Counted from the stretch's first letter, positions 13,410 to 19,897 are shown. The stretch: DNA of 47,428 nucleotides from Gammaproteobacteria bacterium (GCA_023228645.1 JALOAT010000029.1:1-47428); one strand, 5' to 3'. A program made the numbers and translations. Notes: a model not told the origin generated them from the letters alone.

Positions 13410-13529
13410 ATTACTAACGGTCAGAGGACCGTGGCGCGGAAGGTGGATTTATCCACTGGAAGGTTGTAGGAAGAGTGGCATAACCCACTATTATTTCACG
13501 GAGCGGTCGGGCCGTGGATAGTTTTGTAA

Positions 13530-13557
13530 TTGACTTGTCTGGCTGTTCTGCTATTGA
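13530..13557 (+). promoter_or_regulatory. Sigma70-type promoter of a leaderless gene
   Basis: TTGACT (13530-13535), 16 bp, TATTGA (13552-13557). The ATG at 13564 is six bases behind the -10. Confidence 0.7.
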
Positions 13558-13563
13558 GGGAAT

Positions 13564-13863
13564 ATGACAAAGCTTCGCAAACCCCCAAAGAATCCAATCA
13601 CCGAACGGCGCAAGTTCCGTGAACGCAATCCTCAACCATATGACTGGTCTCGAACCAAACTCAATCCAGACAAGGGGCTGAAAGGCGGATCGTGCAACAG
13701 GACAGCCTGTCAAGCACCTGGCGCAAATTACTTCAACTATTCGACGGAGAAATATTATTGCCGTCGTTGCGCGGAAGATCTGAATCGCGCCAACCGGTTC
13801 GATGCTCACAAAATGTATGGCCACGACTTGTGTCTGCTTGACACATCCAACGGCCCACTGTAA
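13564..13863 (+). CDS. Small zinc-finger-like protein (99 aa)
   Basis: Basic N-terminal half (RKPPKNPITERRKFRERN) followed by a Cys-rich part with CNRTACQ and YYCRRCAEDLNRANR, consistent with a four-Cys zinc site in a small zinc ribbon or treble clef. Probably binds nucleic acid or a host protein. The transcript should be leaderless by promoter position. Confidence 0.7.
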   Translation: MTKLRKPPKNPITERRKFRERNPQPYDWSRTKLNPDKGLKGGSCNRTACQAPGANYFNYSTEKYYCRRCAEDLNRANRFDAHKMYGHDLCLLDTSNGPL

Positions 13864-13888
13864 ACAAAAACTCCAAACGGAGATAACA

Positions 13889-14191
13889 ATGTTCGAACCT
13901 GAAAACGATCTGAAGATCAAAATGATTGCCGGCCACATTGTTGCCCAGGGCCAGTGTGTTGACCTTGGTAATGAACATCGCGAAACGACCTTCAAACTGG
14001 ATTCGACAGTTGCTCGCTTTATGCGCAATGCTGCTGGCGAGTTCACTTCCATCGCCGTCGAGGACGAAGAAAAGAACATCTACGCATATTGGTCGGAGGG
14101 CTATGACGTCCAGTTTATGCTCACTGGCGATGGTAGCGAATTCCAGAGACTGTATTCCCAGATCGAAAACGAACTTGGGATTTGCTTCTAA
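13889..14191 (+). CDS. Hypothetical acidic protein (100 aa)
   Basis: ATG 13889 after ACGGAGATAACA; the frame upstream is not needed. Beta-rich N-terminal half (IKMIAGHIVAQGQCVDLG) and an acidic helical end. Not recognised. Same transcription unit as the zinc-finger-like gene. Confidence 0.7.
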   Translation: MFEPENDLKIKMIAGHIVAQGQCVDLGNEHRETTFKLDSTVARFMRNAAGEFTSIAVEDEEKNIYAYWSEGYDVQFMLTGDGSEFQRLYSQIENELGICF

Positions 14192-14196
14192 GTCAG

Positions 14197-14225
14197 TTGA
14201 CACGCAAGAACTTTTAAGTTAACTT
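14197..14225 (+). promoter_or_regulatory. Possible sigma70-type promoter
   Basis: TTGACA (14197-14202), 17 bp, TAACTT (14220-14225). The -10 is weak and overlaps an AAGTTAACTT palindrome. Confidence 0.45.
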
Positions 14226-14251
14226 GTAAGTCCGAATACAGGAGACAACGA

Positions 14252-14398
14252 ATGCGCTTCAAAATCGAATGGGACAACGGTTACGATGATGGCGAAACAA
14301 TCATCGAGGCAGAAACTCCCTGGCAGGCCGAAGTCAAATTCGAATCGGAATATCCTGACCGAATGGTCCTGGGGAGTCCGGAACCTGTGGAGAATTAA
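14252..14398 (+). CDS. Hypothetical acidic protein (48 aa)
   Basis: Start after CAGGAGACAACG. Reads MRFKIEWDNGYDDGETIIEA at its N-terminus with a ferredoxin-like or double-strand beta pattern and a helix (TPWQAEVKFESEY). Too small to classify. Confidence 0.65.
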   Translation: MRFKIEWDNGYDDGETIIEAETPWQAEVKFESEYPDRMVLGSPEPVEN

Positions 14399-14439
14399 CC
14401 CCAGTTAAGTTAATCAATAGGAGATGTGCTATGCGGTAA

Positions 14440-14468
14440 TTGACTCAACCTTGATTGTTGTATAGAGA
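14440..14468 (+). promoter_or_regulatory. Sigma70-type promoter of structured RNA 4
   Basis: TTGACT (14440-14445) with TATAGA/TAGAGA at 14461-14468. No gene follows for 550 bp. Confidence 0.55.
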
Positions 14469-14474
14469 TAGAGA

Positions 14475-14968
14475 AAGAGTTGTTTTGTTGATTGTAAACC
14501 TTAACCCAGGAGAGGTTATGTAAAAAGAAGTTCGGCGCGGGTCCTTCCTAGCCAACCACTGTTAGGAGTGTTTTTAGATATGAGCGCGATGCGGATTTAT
14601 CCGTAGAGTGAGTGGGGAATGGCCTAACACTTGGCCCCATTACTAGGTTGGTTTCAAAACTGACAGCTATTGTGCAAGGCAGCTAGTAACCCTTTAGGAA
14701 AACAAATTGCACTTACTCGTCTGTGGTAATGTCACAGACCGTTGTTAACTTATTTTAGAGTACACCTCACGTGGATTTATCCACAATCTGCCGTTCAGAT
14801 AAGTGCAGGTAAAAACTGCCTTTATTTGACGGCAGAGGGGGAAGATAAGCAGTTCGCCTAAGCAATATGCAGTCGCACATAAGTCTTATCAGTGGGGCAG
14901 GTCCACAGTTAACAATGAATAGATATTGAAAAAGAATGGGGTCAGGTAACTGGCCCCATTTTTTATTT
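14475..14968 (+). ncRNA. Structured RNA 4 (about 490 nt)
   Basis: Runs from the promoter at 14440 to a strong terminator. No supported frame. Stems seen: CCAACC/GGTTGG about 90 bp apart, GGGGAATGGCC/GGCCCC, GTCTGTG/CACAGAC, GTGGAT/ATCCAC and a GCAG/CTGC hairpin. GTGGATTTATCCAC-type words also occur in region 2 (13443). No canonical T arm was found. Function unknown. Confidence 0.5.
14935..14968 (+). terminator. Intrinsic terminator of RNA 4
   Basis: AATGGGGTCAG (14935-14945) pairs with CTGGCCCCATT (14950-14960), loop GTAA, then TTTTATTT. The next promoter's TTGACT begins in its T run. Confidence 0.88.
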
Positions 14969-14994
14969 GACTCTGGATCAGATTCTGCTAAAAG
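14967..14994 (+). promoter_or_regulatory. Sigma70-type promoter with CAGAT/ATCTG repeat
   Basis: TTGACT (14967-14972), 16 bp, TAAAAG (14989-14994), inverted repeat CAGAT/ATCTG around the -10, then GGTAACAAGGAGA. Confidence 0.75.
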
Positions 14995-15017
14995 GATCTG
15001 GTAACAAGGAGACCACA

Positions 15018-15329
15018 ATGCTTTACGATATGGTTGCAGAGTTTTTTGGCGTTGATAACGACGCGAACCTTCAGACTGCCATTGATGCATCTGGCGTGAG
15101 CATTATCGACTGGCTGGGTGAAGATGGGCAGCCTGATCCTGAAGCCCGCAAGCGTATTGTCGACGCAATGAACGTGCAGACGGACAAGATGATCGAGGCA
15201 GAGATCGCCAGCGGCGCAAACAAGATTCCGCTCGAAGAAATGCTGTTCCAGTTGAGCCAGATGCCGGGCATCCGGGTAACTGGATTGCCCAATCGGGCTG
15301 CTCGCCGAGCTGCAAGGAAGAAGAAATGA
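15018..15329 (+). CDS. Hypothetical protein with basic tail (103 aa)
   Basis: ATG 15018 follows ACAAGGAGACCACA. Helical, acidic body, then PNRAARRAARKKK at the C-terminus, a strongly basic tail likely to touch nucleic acid. The stop overlaps the next start (ATGA). Confidence 0.7.
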   Translation: MLYDMVAEFFGVDNDANLQTAIDASGVSIIDWLGEDGQPDPEARKRIVDAMNVQTDKMIEAEIASGANKIPLEEMLFQLSQMPGIRVTGLPNRAARRAARKKK

Positions 15330-15562
15330 GTCCCGGCTATTACGTCGGCCGCAGAACAAACCGCAACAATAGCGGCAAGTTCGTCATAGTTGAGTCTCGC
15401 CCGTTCACTGCCCGATCAGACTCTGAGGATGACCAGTGGCGCGCCAAAAGGGATGCTGCCGCTTGGGGTAGACATATCAAAAACGGTCATCCCAAAGACG
15501 AAGTGTTTATCTTCGAAGTTACGTCACTGGAAGATTTCGAAAAAATCGTAGATGATGGTTGA
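15326..15562 (+). CDS. Hypothetical protein (78 aa)
   Basis: Translationally coupled by an ATGA overlap; the GGAAGAAGAA in the upstream coding end may serve as binding site. Contains basic (VGRRTNRNNSGKF) and acidic parts (DEVFIFEVTSLEDFEKIV). Not recognised. Confidence 0.65.
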   Translation: MSPGYYVGRRTNRNNSGKFVIVESRPFTARSDSEDDQWRAKRDAAAWGRHIKNGHPKDEVFIFEVTSLEDFEKIVDDG

Positions 15563-15586
15563 CTGGTGGCCAGATTCTGCTAAAAG
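15559..15586 (+). promoter_or_regulatory. Sigma70-type promoter with CCAGAT/ATCTGG repeat
   Basis: TTGACT (15559-15564) overlaps the preceding stop, 16 bp, TAAAAG (15581-15586); CCAGAT and ATCTGG flank the -10; GGTAACAAGGAGA follows. Confidence 0.75.
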
Positions 15587-15610
15587 GATCTGGTAACAAG
15601 GAGACACAAG

Positions 15611-15859
15611 ATGGCAAAGCTTCAGATTGTCGACGGTAGTAAGTTCACCTGGAAGGGCACTCACGGCACTTCCGAGGCAAGCGACCTGTTGTTCCGGGAA
15701 TGGCCTGCCAGCTTCTACATTATGTCTCCCAAGACAGGTCAGCAGAAGCTGTTCCTGCAGGGTGAAGCAAAGCGTTGCGGCACTGCTGACAACGAGCTTC
15801 AGAGCGTCGACTATTTCAATCCGGGTGGCGGGATCACTGTCACAATCTTCAACGATTGA
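15611..15859 (+). CDS. Hypothetical FTWxG-family protein (82 aa)
   Basis: Third member of the family with 2135 and 5337: KFTWKGTHGT near residue 11, then SFYIMSPKTGQQKLF and a beta-rich end. Same promoter type as the other copies. Function unknown. Confidence 0.75.
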   Translation: MAKLQIVDGSKFTWKGTHGTSEASDLLFREWPASFYIMSPKTGQQKLFLQGEAKRCGTADNELQSVDYFNPGGGITVTIFND

Positions 15860-15863
15860 TTGG

Positions 15864-15892
15864 TTGACTTAGCATCAACCAGATGCTAGAAG
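15864..15892 (+). promoter_or_regulatory. Sigma70-type promoter of structured RNA 3
   Basis: TTGACT (15864-15869), 17 bp, TAGAAG (15887-15892). Sequence before the -10 (CCAGATGC) is the same as in the RNA 1 promoter. Confidence 0.7.
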
Positions 15893-15898
15893 AAGGAA

Positions 15899-16240
15899 TA
15901 CAAAGGGGCGGTTGCAAACGTCCTGGAGTTGTCGACAAGCCGAAAGGTTTGGAGCCTGTCGTCTATTAGCCAGCGGTGTTCGAAAGCTTCTGGTTCAGGT
16001 AAGACGCCACCTCTTGTATAGGGGAAAAGTGGGGTTCGAAGCCCACCAGGCCTTACGATCTGTGCCCAAGACCACTAGGGCCTTGTTAGGGTGGCACTGA
16101 AGGAGAAGGTATTTTTACGTCTTCCCGGAGGTTTTGAAAGGGTGTGTAGAAACCGGCCAGCCATCAATGGCTCGTGGAGGAAGCCTCATCTTAGGTTGAG
16201 TGCAGGTACATAGAAGCGTGTGCCGGACCCACTTTTTAGG
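15899..16240 (+). ncRNA. Structured RNA 3 (about 340 nt)
   Basis: No supported gene. Contains CGACAAGCC/TGTCG stem, CCAG/CTGG stem, a tRNA-like element at 15999-16056 (GTAAG/CTTAC closing pairs, CCTC-TTGTATA-GGGG arm with GTA in the loop, GTGGG/CCCAC T-type arm) that lacks a D arm, and GGCCAGCCATCAATGGCTCG hairpin sequence. It runs into the leader of the gene at 16249 without a terminator, so it may also be a long 5' leader. Confidence 0.5.
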
Positions 16241-16248
16241 AGATTGTG

Positions 16249-16527
16249 ATGCGAGTTATTCTTTTTGCTTTGGCAGCACTAGCACTTATCCCAGCAGGGA
16301 TTTGGCTCGAATTTGTCCATCCGGTCAATTCGATCACTGCTGACTTGGAAGCCGATGGGGTAACTGATATCAATCTCCAGTATCGTATGTTCAGCGGCAC
16401 GATTTTTACCCGCTGCAACCACGAACACGCAACCATCCGTTCGTTCACCGGCATCAAAAATGGCCGCTATGTGCAGGGTATTTCCTGCTATGCGCCTCTT
16501 TGGGGTTCCACACATTGGTTTGATTGA
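16249..16527 (+). CDS. Exported or membrane-anchored protein (92 aa)
   Basis: ATG 16249 after TAGGAGATTGTG (a GTG one codon earlier is also possible). Residues 2-18 are hydrophobic (RVILFALAALALIPAGIW). The outer part carries two Cys residues and aromatic residues. It follows structured RNA 3 on the same strand. Not recognised. Confidence 0.7.
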   Translation: MRVILFALAALALIPAGIWLEFVHPVNSITADLEADGVTDINLQYRMFSGTIFTRCNHEHATIRSFTGIKNGRYVQGISCYAPLWGSTHWFD

Positions 16528-16552
16528 CTAACTTCCAAAACTGTAGTATTAA
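16524..16552 (+). promoter_or_regulatory. Sigma70-type promoter
   Basis: TTGACT (16524-16529) overlaps the preceding stop, 17 bp, TATTAA (16547-16552). Confidence 0.6.
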
Positions 16553-16574
16553 AAGCGGGAAATGGAGGTTAGTT

Positions 16575-16934
16575 ATGTATCAGATTGTCGTCAGCGTAAT
16601 GCCCAAGTTTTTCGATGCATTCAATGGTCCTGCTGGAAATAGTGGCCGGCCCCACTCGTGGGTTTCGGCTTCCGGCGATGAACTTCCGGATATGATCCAA
16701 AGCCTGCGTAAGCACGCTGCTCGTGATATGAAAATGTCCGATGACGAGCTGGGCTTGATGGAACGTCTTGTCCTCAATGCTTGGACCAATCAGCTCAAGA
16801 ACTCCATAGCAGTGTTCAGCAGCGATGAATTTGTCAACATCTCCATATTGGATGCTGAAGACATTGCTGCCCGTGATGCAGCCTTGGCTGAGCTTGGCTT
16901 TGGTGGGTTCAGCACAGGAGGTACTATCCATTGA
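16575..16934 (+). CDS. Hypothetical protein (119 aa)
   Basis: ATG 16575 after GGAGGTTAGTT. Beta-type start (YQIVVSVMPKFF), helical centre with an acidic surface (MSDDELGLMERLVLNAW), then a Gly-rich end. Unrecognised. The next gene starts with TTG in its stop. Confidence 0.7.
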   Translation: MYQIVVSVMPKFFDAFNGPAGNSGRPHSWVSASGDELPDMIQSLRKHAARDMKMSDDELGLMERLVLNAWTNQLKNSIAVFSSDEFVNISILDAEDIAARDAALAELGFGGFSTGGTIH

Positions 16935-17119
16935 AAGTGCTGGCAGATTTCGAAACCCGTGCTGGGGATTATGAGATCGTCGAATTTCCTGACGGTACTT
17001 ACAGGATACGATGCGATAGGGTTGACAAGCACGGCATATGCACAGCTAATGATGTAATAGCTTGGCTCAGTAATGCTCTGCACAATGCAGAATTCCTACT
17101 CAACAAGCACAATATCTAA
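16931..17119 (+). CDS. Hypothetical protein, TTG start (62 aa)
   Basis: TTG 16931 overlaps the previous stop (TTGA) and is preceded by AGGAGGTACTATCCA, a fitting distance for initiation. Beta-alpha pattern (YEIVEFPDGTYRIRC then a helix). The terminator begins in its stop codon. Confidence 0.65.
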   Translation: MKVLADFETRAGDYEIVEFPDGTYRIRCDRVDKHGICTANDVIAWLSNALHNAEFLLNKHNI

Positions 17120-17141
17120 AGGGGCCCAGGCCCCTTTTTTT
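17118..17141 (+). terminator. Intrinsic terminator
   Basis: GGGGCC (17121-17126)/GGCCCC (17129-17134) followed by seven Ts. Confidence 0.85.
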
Positions 17142-17151
17142 ATTCATCACC

Positions 17152-17176
17152 ATTAACTATATCTGTTAAAGTTAAT
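17152..17176. repeat. 25-bp partial palindrome, copy 8
   Basis: ATTAACTATAT-CT-GTTAAAGTTAAT, reverse orientation and the most diverged copy, ten bases behind a terminator. Confidence 0.7.
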
Positions 17177-17206
17177 TTTTAGGCATAAATTTGTGACCTT
17201 TTTTTG

Positions 17207-17234
17207 TTGACCGCATCTTTTTTTCTGCTAGAAG
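17207..17234 (+). promoter_or_regulatory. Sigma70-type promoter
   Basis: TTGACC (17207-17212), 16 bp, TAGAAG (17229-17234), then GGGGTAACGAAGGAGA. Confidence 0.7.
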
Positions 17235-17260
17235 GATGGGGTAACGAAGGAGATGTTAAG

Positions 17261-17668
17261 ATGCTCAATGCTGCTGAAATCGCCGCCCTCGAGAACAACA
17301 TCGACAACGTGTGGTCGCTGGCTGACTACCTCTCCTACCTCAATGCCGATGCGCGCAAGCGTATGGCTGAAACTCCCGGCCTGTGGTGCTCGGAATTCAC
17401 CGAGGACCTGTCGCACTGGGCTGAAGTTAACATCACCACAGCTCGCGATCTCGCGAACTATCTCGACGCTTGCTTCCAGCGAGAAGTTCAGAAGTCAATG
17501 TATGACTATGATCGGTTCGATGATGAAATCGAGGCTTCGCGCAAAGAGCAGGCACGTCGTGATAATGTTGAACGACGTGCCCTGAAAGCCCAATATGTGA
17601 ATGTGGCACCTGAGCCCAACAATGCTATCGGGAATGCTCTCCTGCAGGCATTGGGGGTCAAATGCTAA
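17261..17668 (+). CDS. Hypothetical helical protein (135 aa)
   Basis: ATG 17261 after CGAAGGAGATGTTAAG; earlier in-frame ATG lies in the promoter. Nearly all-helical, with Trp residues in the first half and a charged coiled-coil-like part (DEIEASRKEQARRDNVERRA). Overlaps the next gene by 7 bp. Not recognised. Confidence 0.7.
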   Translation: MLNAAEIAALENNIDNVWSLADYLSYLNADARKRMAETPGLWCSEFTEDLSHWAEVNITTARDLANYLDACFQREVQKSMYDYDRFDDEIEASRKEQARRDNVERRALKAQYVNVAPEPNNAIGNALLQALGVKC

Positions 17669-17841
17669 CTAATCCCAAGTTGGGCCAGGAGGTAATCTTC
17701 ACCTCGCGAATCCGTGGCATCTGCTATAAGCGGGCCATTGTGGTCAGAGTCGATGGTGCTTGGGCAGTCAAGCTAAAAGAAGACGGTGATACGTTCTTTG
17801 TTGATTTGGCTGATGAAATCGAAAATGTGCGTGGTACGTGA
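17662..17841 (+). CDS. Hypothetical small beta-barrel-like protein (59 aa)
   Basis: Overlaps the upstream stop region, with GGGGGTCAA as weak site. Pattern KLGQEVIFTSR, RAIVVRVDG, WAVKLKEDG, FFVDLADEIE is typical of a five-strand SH3/KOW-like barrel. Function unknown. Confidence 0.65.
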   Translation: MLTNPKLGQEVIFTSRIRGICYKRAIVVRVDGAWAVKLKEDGDTFFVDLADEIENVRGT

Positions 17842-17871
17842 AAAAAAGACCTGTTAACTACCTTTTTTTTG

Positions 17872-17899
17872 TCGACCAGGCCAATAATTCTGCTAAAAG
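17872..17899 (+). promoter_or_regulatory. Sigma70-type promoter
   Basis: TCGACC (17872-17877) in place of TTGACC, 16 bp, TAAAAG (17894-17899), TGC before the -10. Confidence 0.55.
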
Positions 17900-17935
17900 G
17901 GTGGCAGTTAAACGCAAACGCAAGGAGATACGAAG

Positions 17936-18526
17936 ATGGCTACTGCAATTGAAAAGCTTCAGAATGTTATCGCCAAGGTCGGTGATGTCGACAACGCCGG
18001 CGAGATGATCGCACAGGGCATCAAGGCTCGCAAGAAGGCGGACCTGAAGGTGTTGGGCTTCACTGCAATGTCGGCGACGGTGGCAACGGACGAAGGCGAC
18101 ACGCTTCGCATCGTGTCCAAGCGTGATGCGGCTGATGCTCAGTTCCAGGGCTTTACGAAGCGCAAGACGTCCGTTATGTTACCCAAGACCGAGACGGTGG
18201 CGGACCTGGATGGTTTCCGGATCGACAAGATCGAGCAGCTGGTGCCGCTGAAGACTGTCATCGGCGACGACAATGATGCATTCAACAGCTGGCTGGCTCG
18301 CTATGCAGGTGCTCGTTCGACGGGCAAGGCAACTCGCGGCGCTCGCGATGAAGCTGCTCCGGCATCCGTTCAGAACATCGTCCACGTCGGCAACCTGCGC
18401 GGTCTGGTCAACAAGATGGTCCAGTTCAATGCCGGCGCAATGGCGATGACGTTCGATCGCTTCTCGGTCCGCGAGAACCAGGACGGCACGAAGCAGATCG
18501 TGATTACCGATCCCTTCAACGCCTGA
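17936..18526 (+). CDS. Degenerate paralogue of the kinase-like protein (196 aa)
   Basis: The C-terminus FSVRENQDGTKQIVITDPF aligns with FMVRRNEDGTKQIVLTDPF of the kinase-like protein at 5724, and LRGLVNKMVQFNAGAMAM aligns with the helix before its catalytic loop. Here the DLHSGN residues are replaced (MTFDR) and no Gly-rich loop is seen, so catalysis is unlikely. Lys/Ala-rich N-terminal part. Probably a pseudokinase or structural derivative. GC-rich, regular codon use suggests high expression. Confidence 0.7.
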   Translation: MATAIEKLQNVIAKVGDVDNAGEMIAQGIKARKKADLKVLGFTAMSATVATDEGDTLRIVSKRDAADAQFQGFTKRKTSVMLPKTETVADLDGFRIDKIEQLVPLKTVIGDDNDAFNSWLARYAGARSTGKATRGARDEAAPASVQNIVHVGNLRGLVNKMVQFNAGAMAMTFDRFSVRENQDGTKQIVITDPFNA

Positions 18527-18556
18527 AACAAAATGGGAGTCAATGAAATAAAGTAG

Positions 18557-18585
18557 TTGACTCCCATTCATCCAGGCCATAGAAG
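18557..18585 (+). promoter_or_regulatory. Sigma70-type promoter of tRNA-like RNA 5
   Basis: TTGACT (18557-18562), 17 bp, TAGAAG (18580-18585). Transcription should begin about eight bases before the tRNA-like gene at 18601. Confidence 0.7.
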
Positions 18586-18600
18586 ACGAATATCAAATGG

Positions 18601-18724
18601 GCCCGCGTAGCACAAGCGGCTAGTGCGCTCTTAGACTTTACCCGAGGTAGGCCACCGAGGGGCTTGGATAGGCCATCCAATGCGTCTGAGTGAGATTCCA
18701 GTTCGAATCTGGACGCGGGCAGCA
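18601..18724 (+). ncRNA. tRNA-like RNA with large insertion in the anticodon region (about 124 nt)
   Basis: Perfect acceptor GCCCGCG/CGCGGGC, D arm GCAC/GTGC, and T arm TCCAG-TTCGAAT-CTGGA in correct order and spacing. In place of a 17-nt anticodon arm there are about 70 nt: a 7-bp stem CTTAGAC/GTCTGAG, a TACC/GGTA hairpin and a TTGGA-TAGGCCA-TCCAA hairpin with a 7-base loop. The end is A-GCA, not CCA. It could be a tRNA with an intron, a tRNA-derived regulatory RNA, or bait for a nuclease. No bacterial group I core is visible. Confidence 0.6.
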
Positions 18725-18837
18725 GTATAGAAGGCCGAAAGGCAGAAGTAAAACGAGGCGACTGAGCGCGCCTATCCACGGGACGGACGACTACGCGCGG
18801 TAGGTAATCAGCCCTTGGAGGACTATACTGGCACCCA

Positions 18838-18876
18838 TATCCGTGGATGGGCTTCCACGGAAGCACGTGGATGGAG
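18838..18876. repeat. GC-rich palindromic element (CTTCCACGGAAG type)
   Basis: ATCCGTGGAT, CTTCCACGGAAG and ACGTGGAT words can form alternative hairpins right before the ribosome-binding site GGATGGAG of the gene at 18881. Similar clusters occur at 6520, 10879, 20936 and 31070. Confidence 0.55.
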
Positions 18877-18880
18877 AACA

Positions 18881-19102
18881 ATGGCGAAGCGATCATTTTG
18901 GCAGCCAACTGGTGGCGGCTACAATGTGTTCTATGCGGAATACAGATCCCGCGAGGATCCTACAATCAAACTGTGGAAACGATGCTCCTCCGGCAAGGAA
19001 CGTGAGGAGTTCATTCGTGAGCAAAGCTTGATCATTCGGCGGTTTGAGACTGAGAAAGAGTATCTGGATTTCTACAACTTTCTGTCGACATTAGTGGCAT
19101 AG
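18881..19102 (+). CDS. Hypothetical basic protein (73 aa)
   Basis: ATG 18881 after GGATGGAGAACA; the frame is open through the palindromic element upstream, but that part gives an unlikely peptide. Begins AKRSFWQPTGGGYNVFYAEY, later EREEFIREQSLIIRRFETEK helix. Ends in TAG. Not recognised. Confidence 0.65.
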   Translation: MAKRSFWQPTGGGYNVFYAEYRSREDPTIKLWKRCSSGKEREEFIREQSLIIRRFETEKEYLDFYNFLSTLVA

Positions 19103-19131
19103 CCTGCTAGTACGATTCAAAGGAGATTCAT

Positions 19132-19482
19132 ATGCAGGTTGAAACTAAATTCATCGCCAAGGATGGCAAGAAGTTCGACACTCAGCCTGAAGCTGAAGCC
19201 TACGAGGCTGAGCTGGATCGGAAAGCTGATGAGCGCTATACCAAATATCTGACCAGCTCTGCTGGCAAGCGGCTGCTCCAGGACCACAGTTCCACGGAAG
19301 AGGGTTATTGGCACGCCATTGGAGAGAGCGACGATCCTGGGATTGGCGGTGGACGAGGACCTGACCTTGGAATCTACAAGGGCCGGCTCGTTGATGTTAT
19401 TCGCAAGGTAACGGCTATGAATGCCTTCTGGTCCTGGGGTGGCGGTGGCTACATTACCAAGGTCAATGTGACCGAACTCTAA
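19132..19482 (+). CDS. Hypothetical protein (116 aa)
   Basis: Start after AAAGGAGATTCAT. N-terminal FIAKDGKKFDTQPEAEAYEA is a pattern I have seen in many small phage proteins (KDGKxFxTxxEAxxYE), followed by a Gly-rich part. Function unknown. Confidence 0.75.
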   Translation: MQVETKFIAKDGKKFDTQPEAEAYEAELDRKADERYTKYLTSSAGKRLLQDHSSTEEGYWHAIGESDDPGIGGGRGPDLGIYKGRLVDVIRKVTAMNAFWSWGGGGYITKVNVTEL

Positions 19483-19483
19483 A

Positions 19484-19512
19484 TTGACAAAATGTAAACT
19501 GAATGTTACCAT
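19484..19512 (+). promoter_or_regulatory. Sigma70-type promoter
   Basis: TTGACA (19484-19489), 17 bp, TACCAT (19507-19512). Confidence 0.6.
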
Positions 19513-19541
19513 TCGGTTGAATACTTTTGGAGATTTCAGAG

Positions 19542-19706
19542 ATGGAAACTAAGGTTGTCAAGCCTTTTACTAGTTCAGAGCTAGAACGAATCAAGAAGCT
19601 TGCGAACGAATACCGACCCTCAATGGATAAAACAGTTGTCCACGCTTGGGGCGAAGACGTTGCTAAGCTTCTTAGAAGCTATCTCACGCGCATTGGAGAG
19701 CAGTGA
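19542..19706 (+). CDS. Hypothetical helical protein (54 aa)
   Basis: Short leader with TTTTGGAGATTTCAG. Helical (SSELERIKKLANEYR, WGEDVAKLLRSYLTRIG), possibly a small HTH-like or coiled-coil unit. Its TGA overlaps the ATG of the next gene. Confidence 0.65.
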   Translation: METKVVKPFTSSELERIKKLANEYRPSMDKTVVHAWGEDVAKLLRSYLTRIGEQ

Positions 19707-19894
19707 TGTTCAACGTGTATCCTTGCGAGCTAACGTACACTAGAACTACGAAGACGGGCATTCTAGCAGGCATTCCGTGCCCTTGCATTATCGGTGTCGC
19801 GTCCAAGAAGGACGGTGAGAAACTGTTTGCTGATTTGGTCAAGAACAATCCAGACATCTCATTTACAAATCCAAAGATCAATGAGCGAAAATAA
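19706..19894 (+). CDS. Hypothetical protein (62 aa)
   Basis: Coupled to the previous gene by TGATG. Beta-type with a CPC motif (LAGIPCPCIIGVASKKDGEK) and a C-terminal amphipathic helix. Not recognised. Confidence 0.65.
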   Translation: MFNVYPCELTYTRTTKTGILAGIPCPCIIGVASKKDGEKLFADLVKNNPDISFTNPKINERK

Positions 19895-19897
19895 TTC

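Larger units (their letters stand above)
12857..13529 (+). ncRNA. Large structured RNA region 2, related to RNA 1
   Basis: About 670 bp without a supported gene. The block 13241-13276 matches 12179-12215 of RNA 1 (GGTGCC-like core and GATGGTGGGC), and 13331-13365 matches 12214-12247 (AGAGTTTTAT..GTGGCTAG). An internal promoter (13054-13082) could start the second half. Contains a tRNA-like segment at 13340 and another acceptor-like pair AGATGCT/AGCATTT (about 13162-13233) with a GCTT/AAGC D-type stem. No T-run terminator is seen at the end; the next promoter is at 13530. Confidence 0.5.

Noticed and set aside
13414..14203. Long minus-strand frames opposite the zinc-finger-like and following genes
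   Set aside because: No ribosome-binding site or promoter; plus-strand genes have both.
15912..16100. 62-codon frame in RNA 3
   Set aside because: No start site; sequence better explained by hairpins and the tRNA-like element.
18601..18724. Group I intron in a tRNA
   Set aside because: The insert is only about 70 nt and shows no P/Q/R/S core; too short for a self-splicing group I intron.
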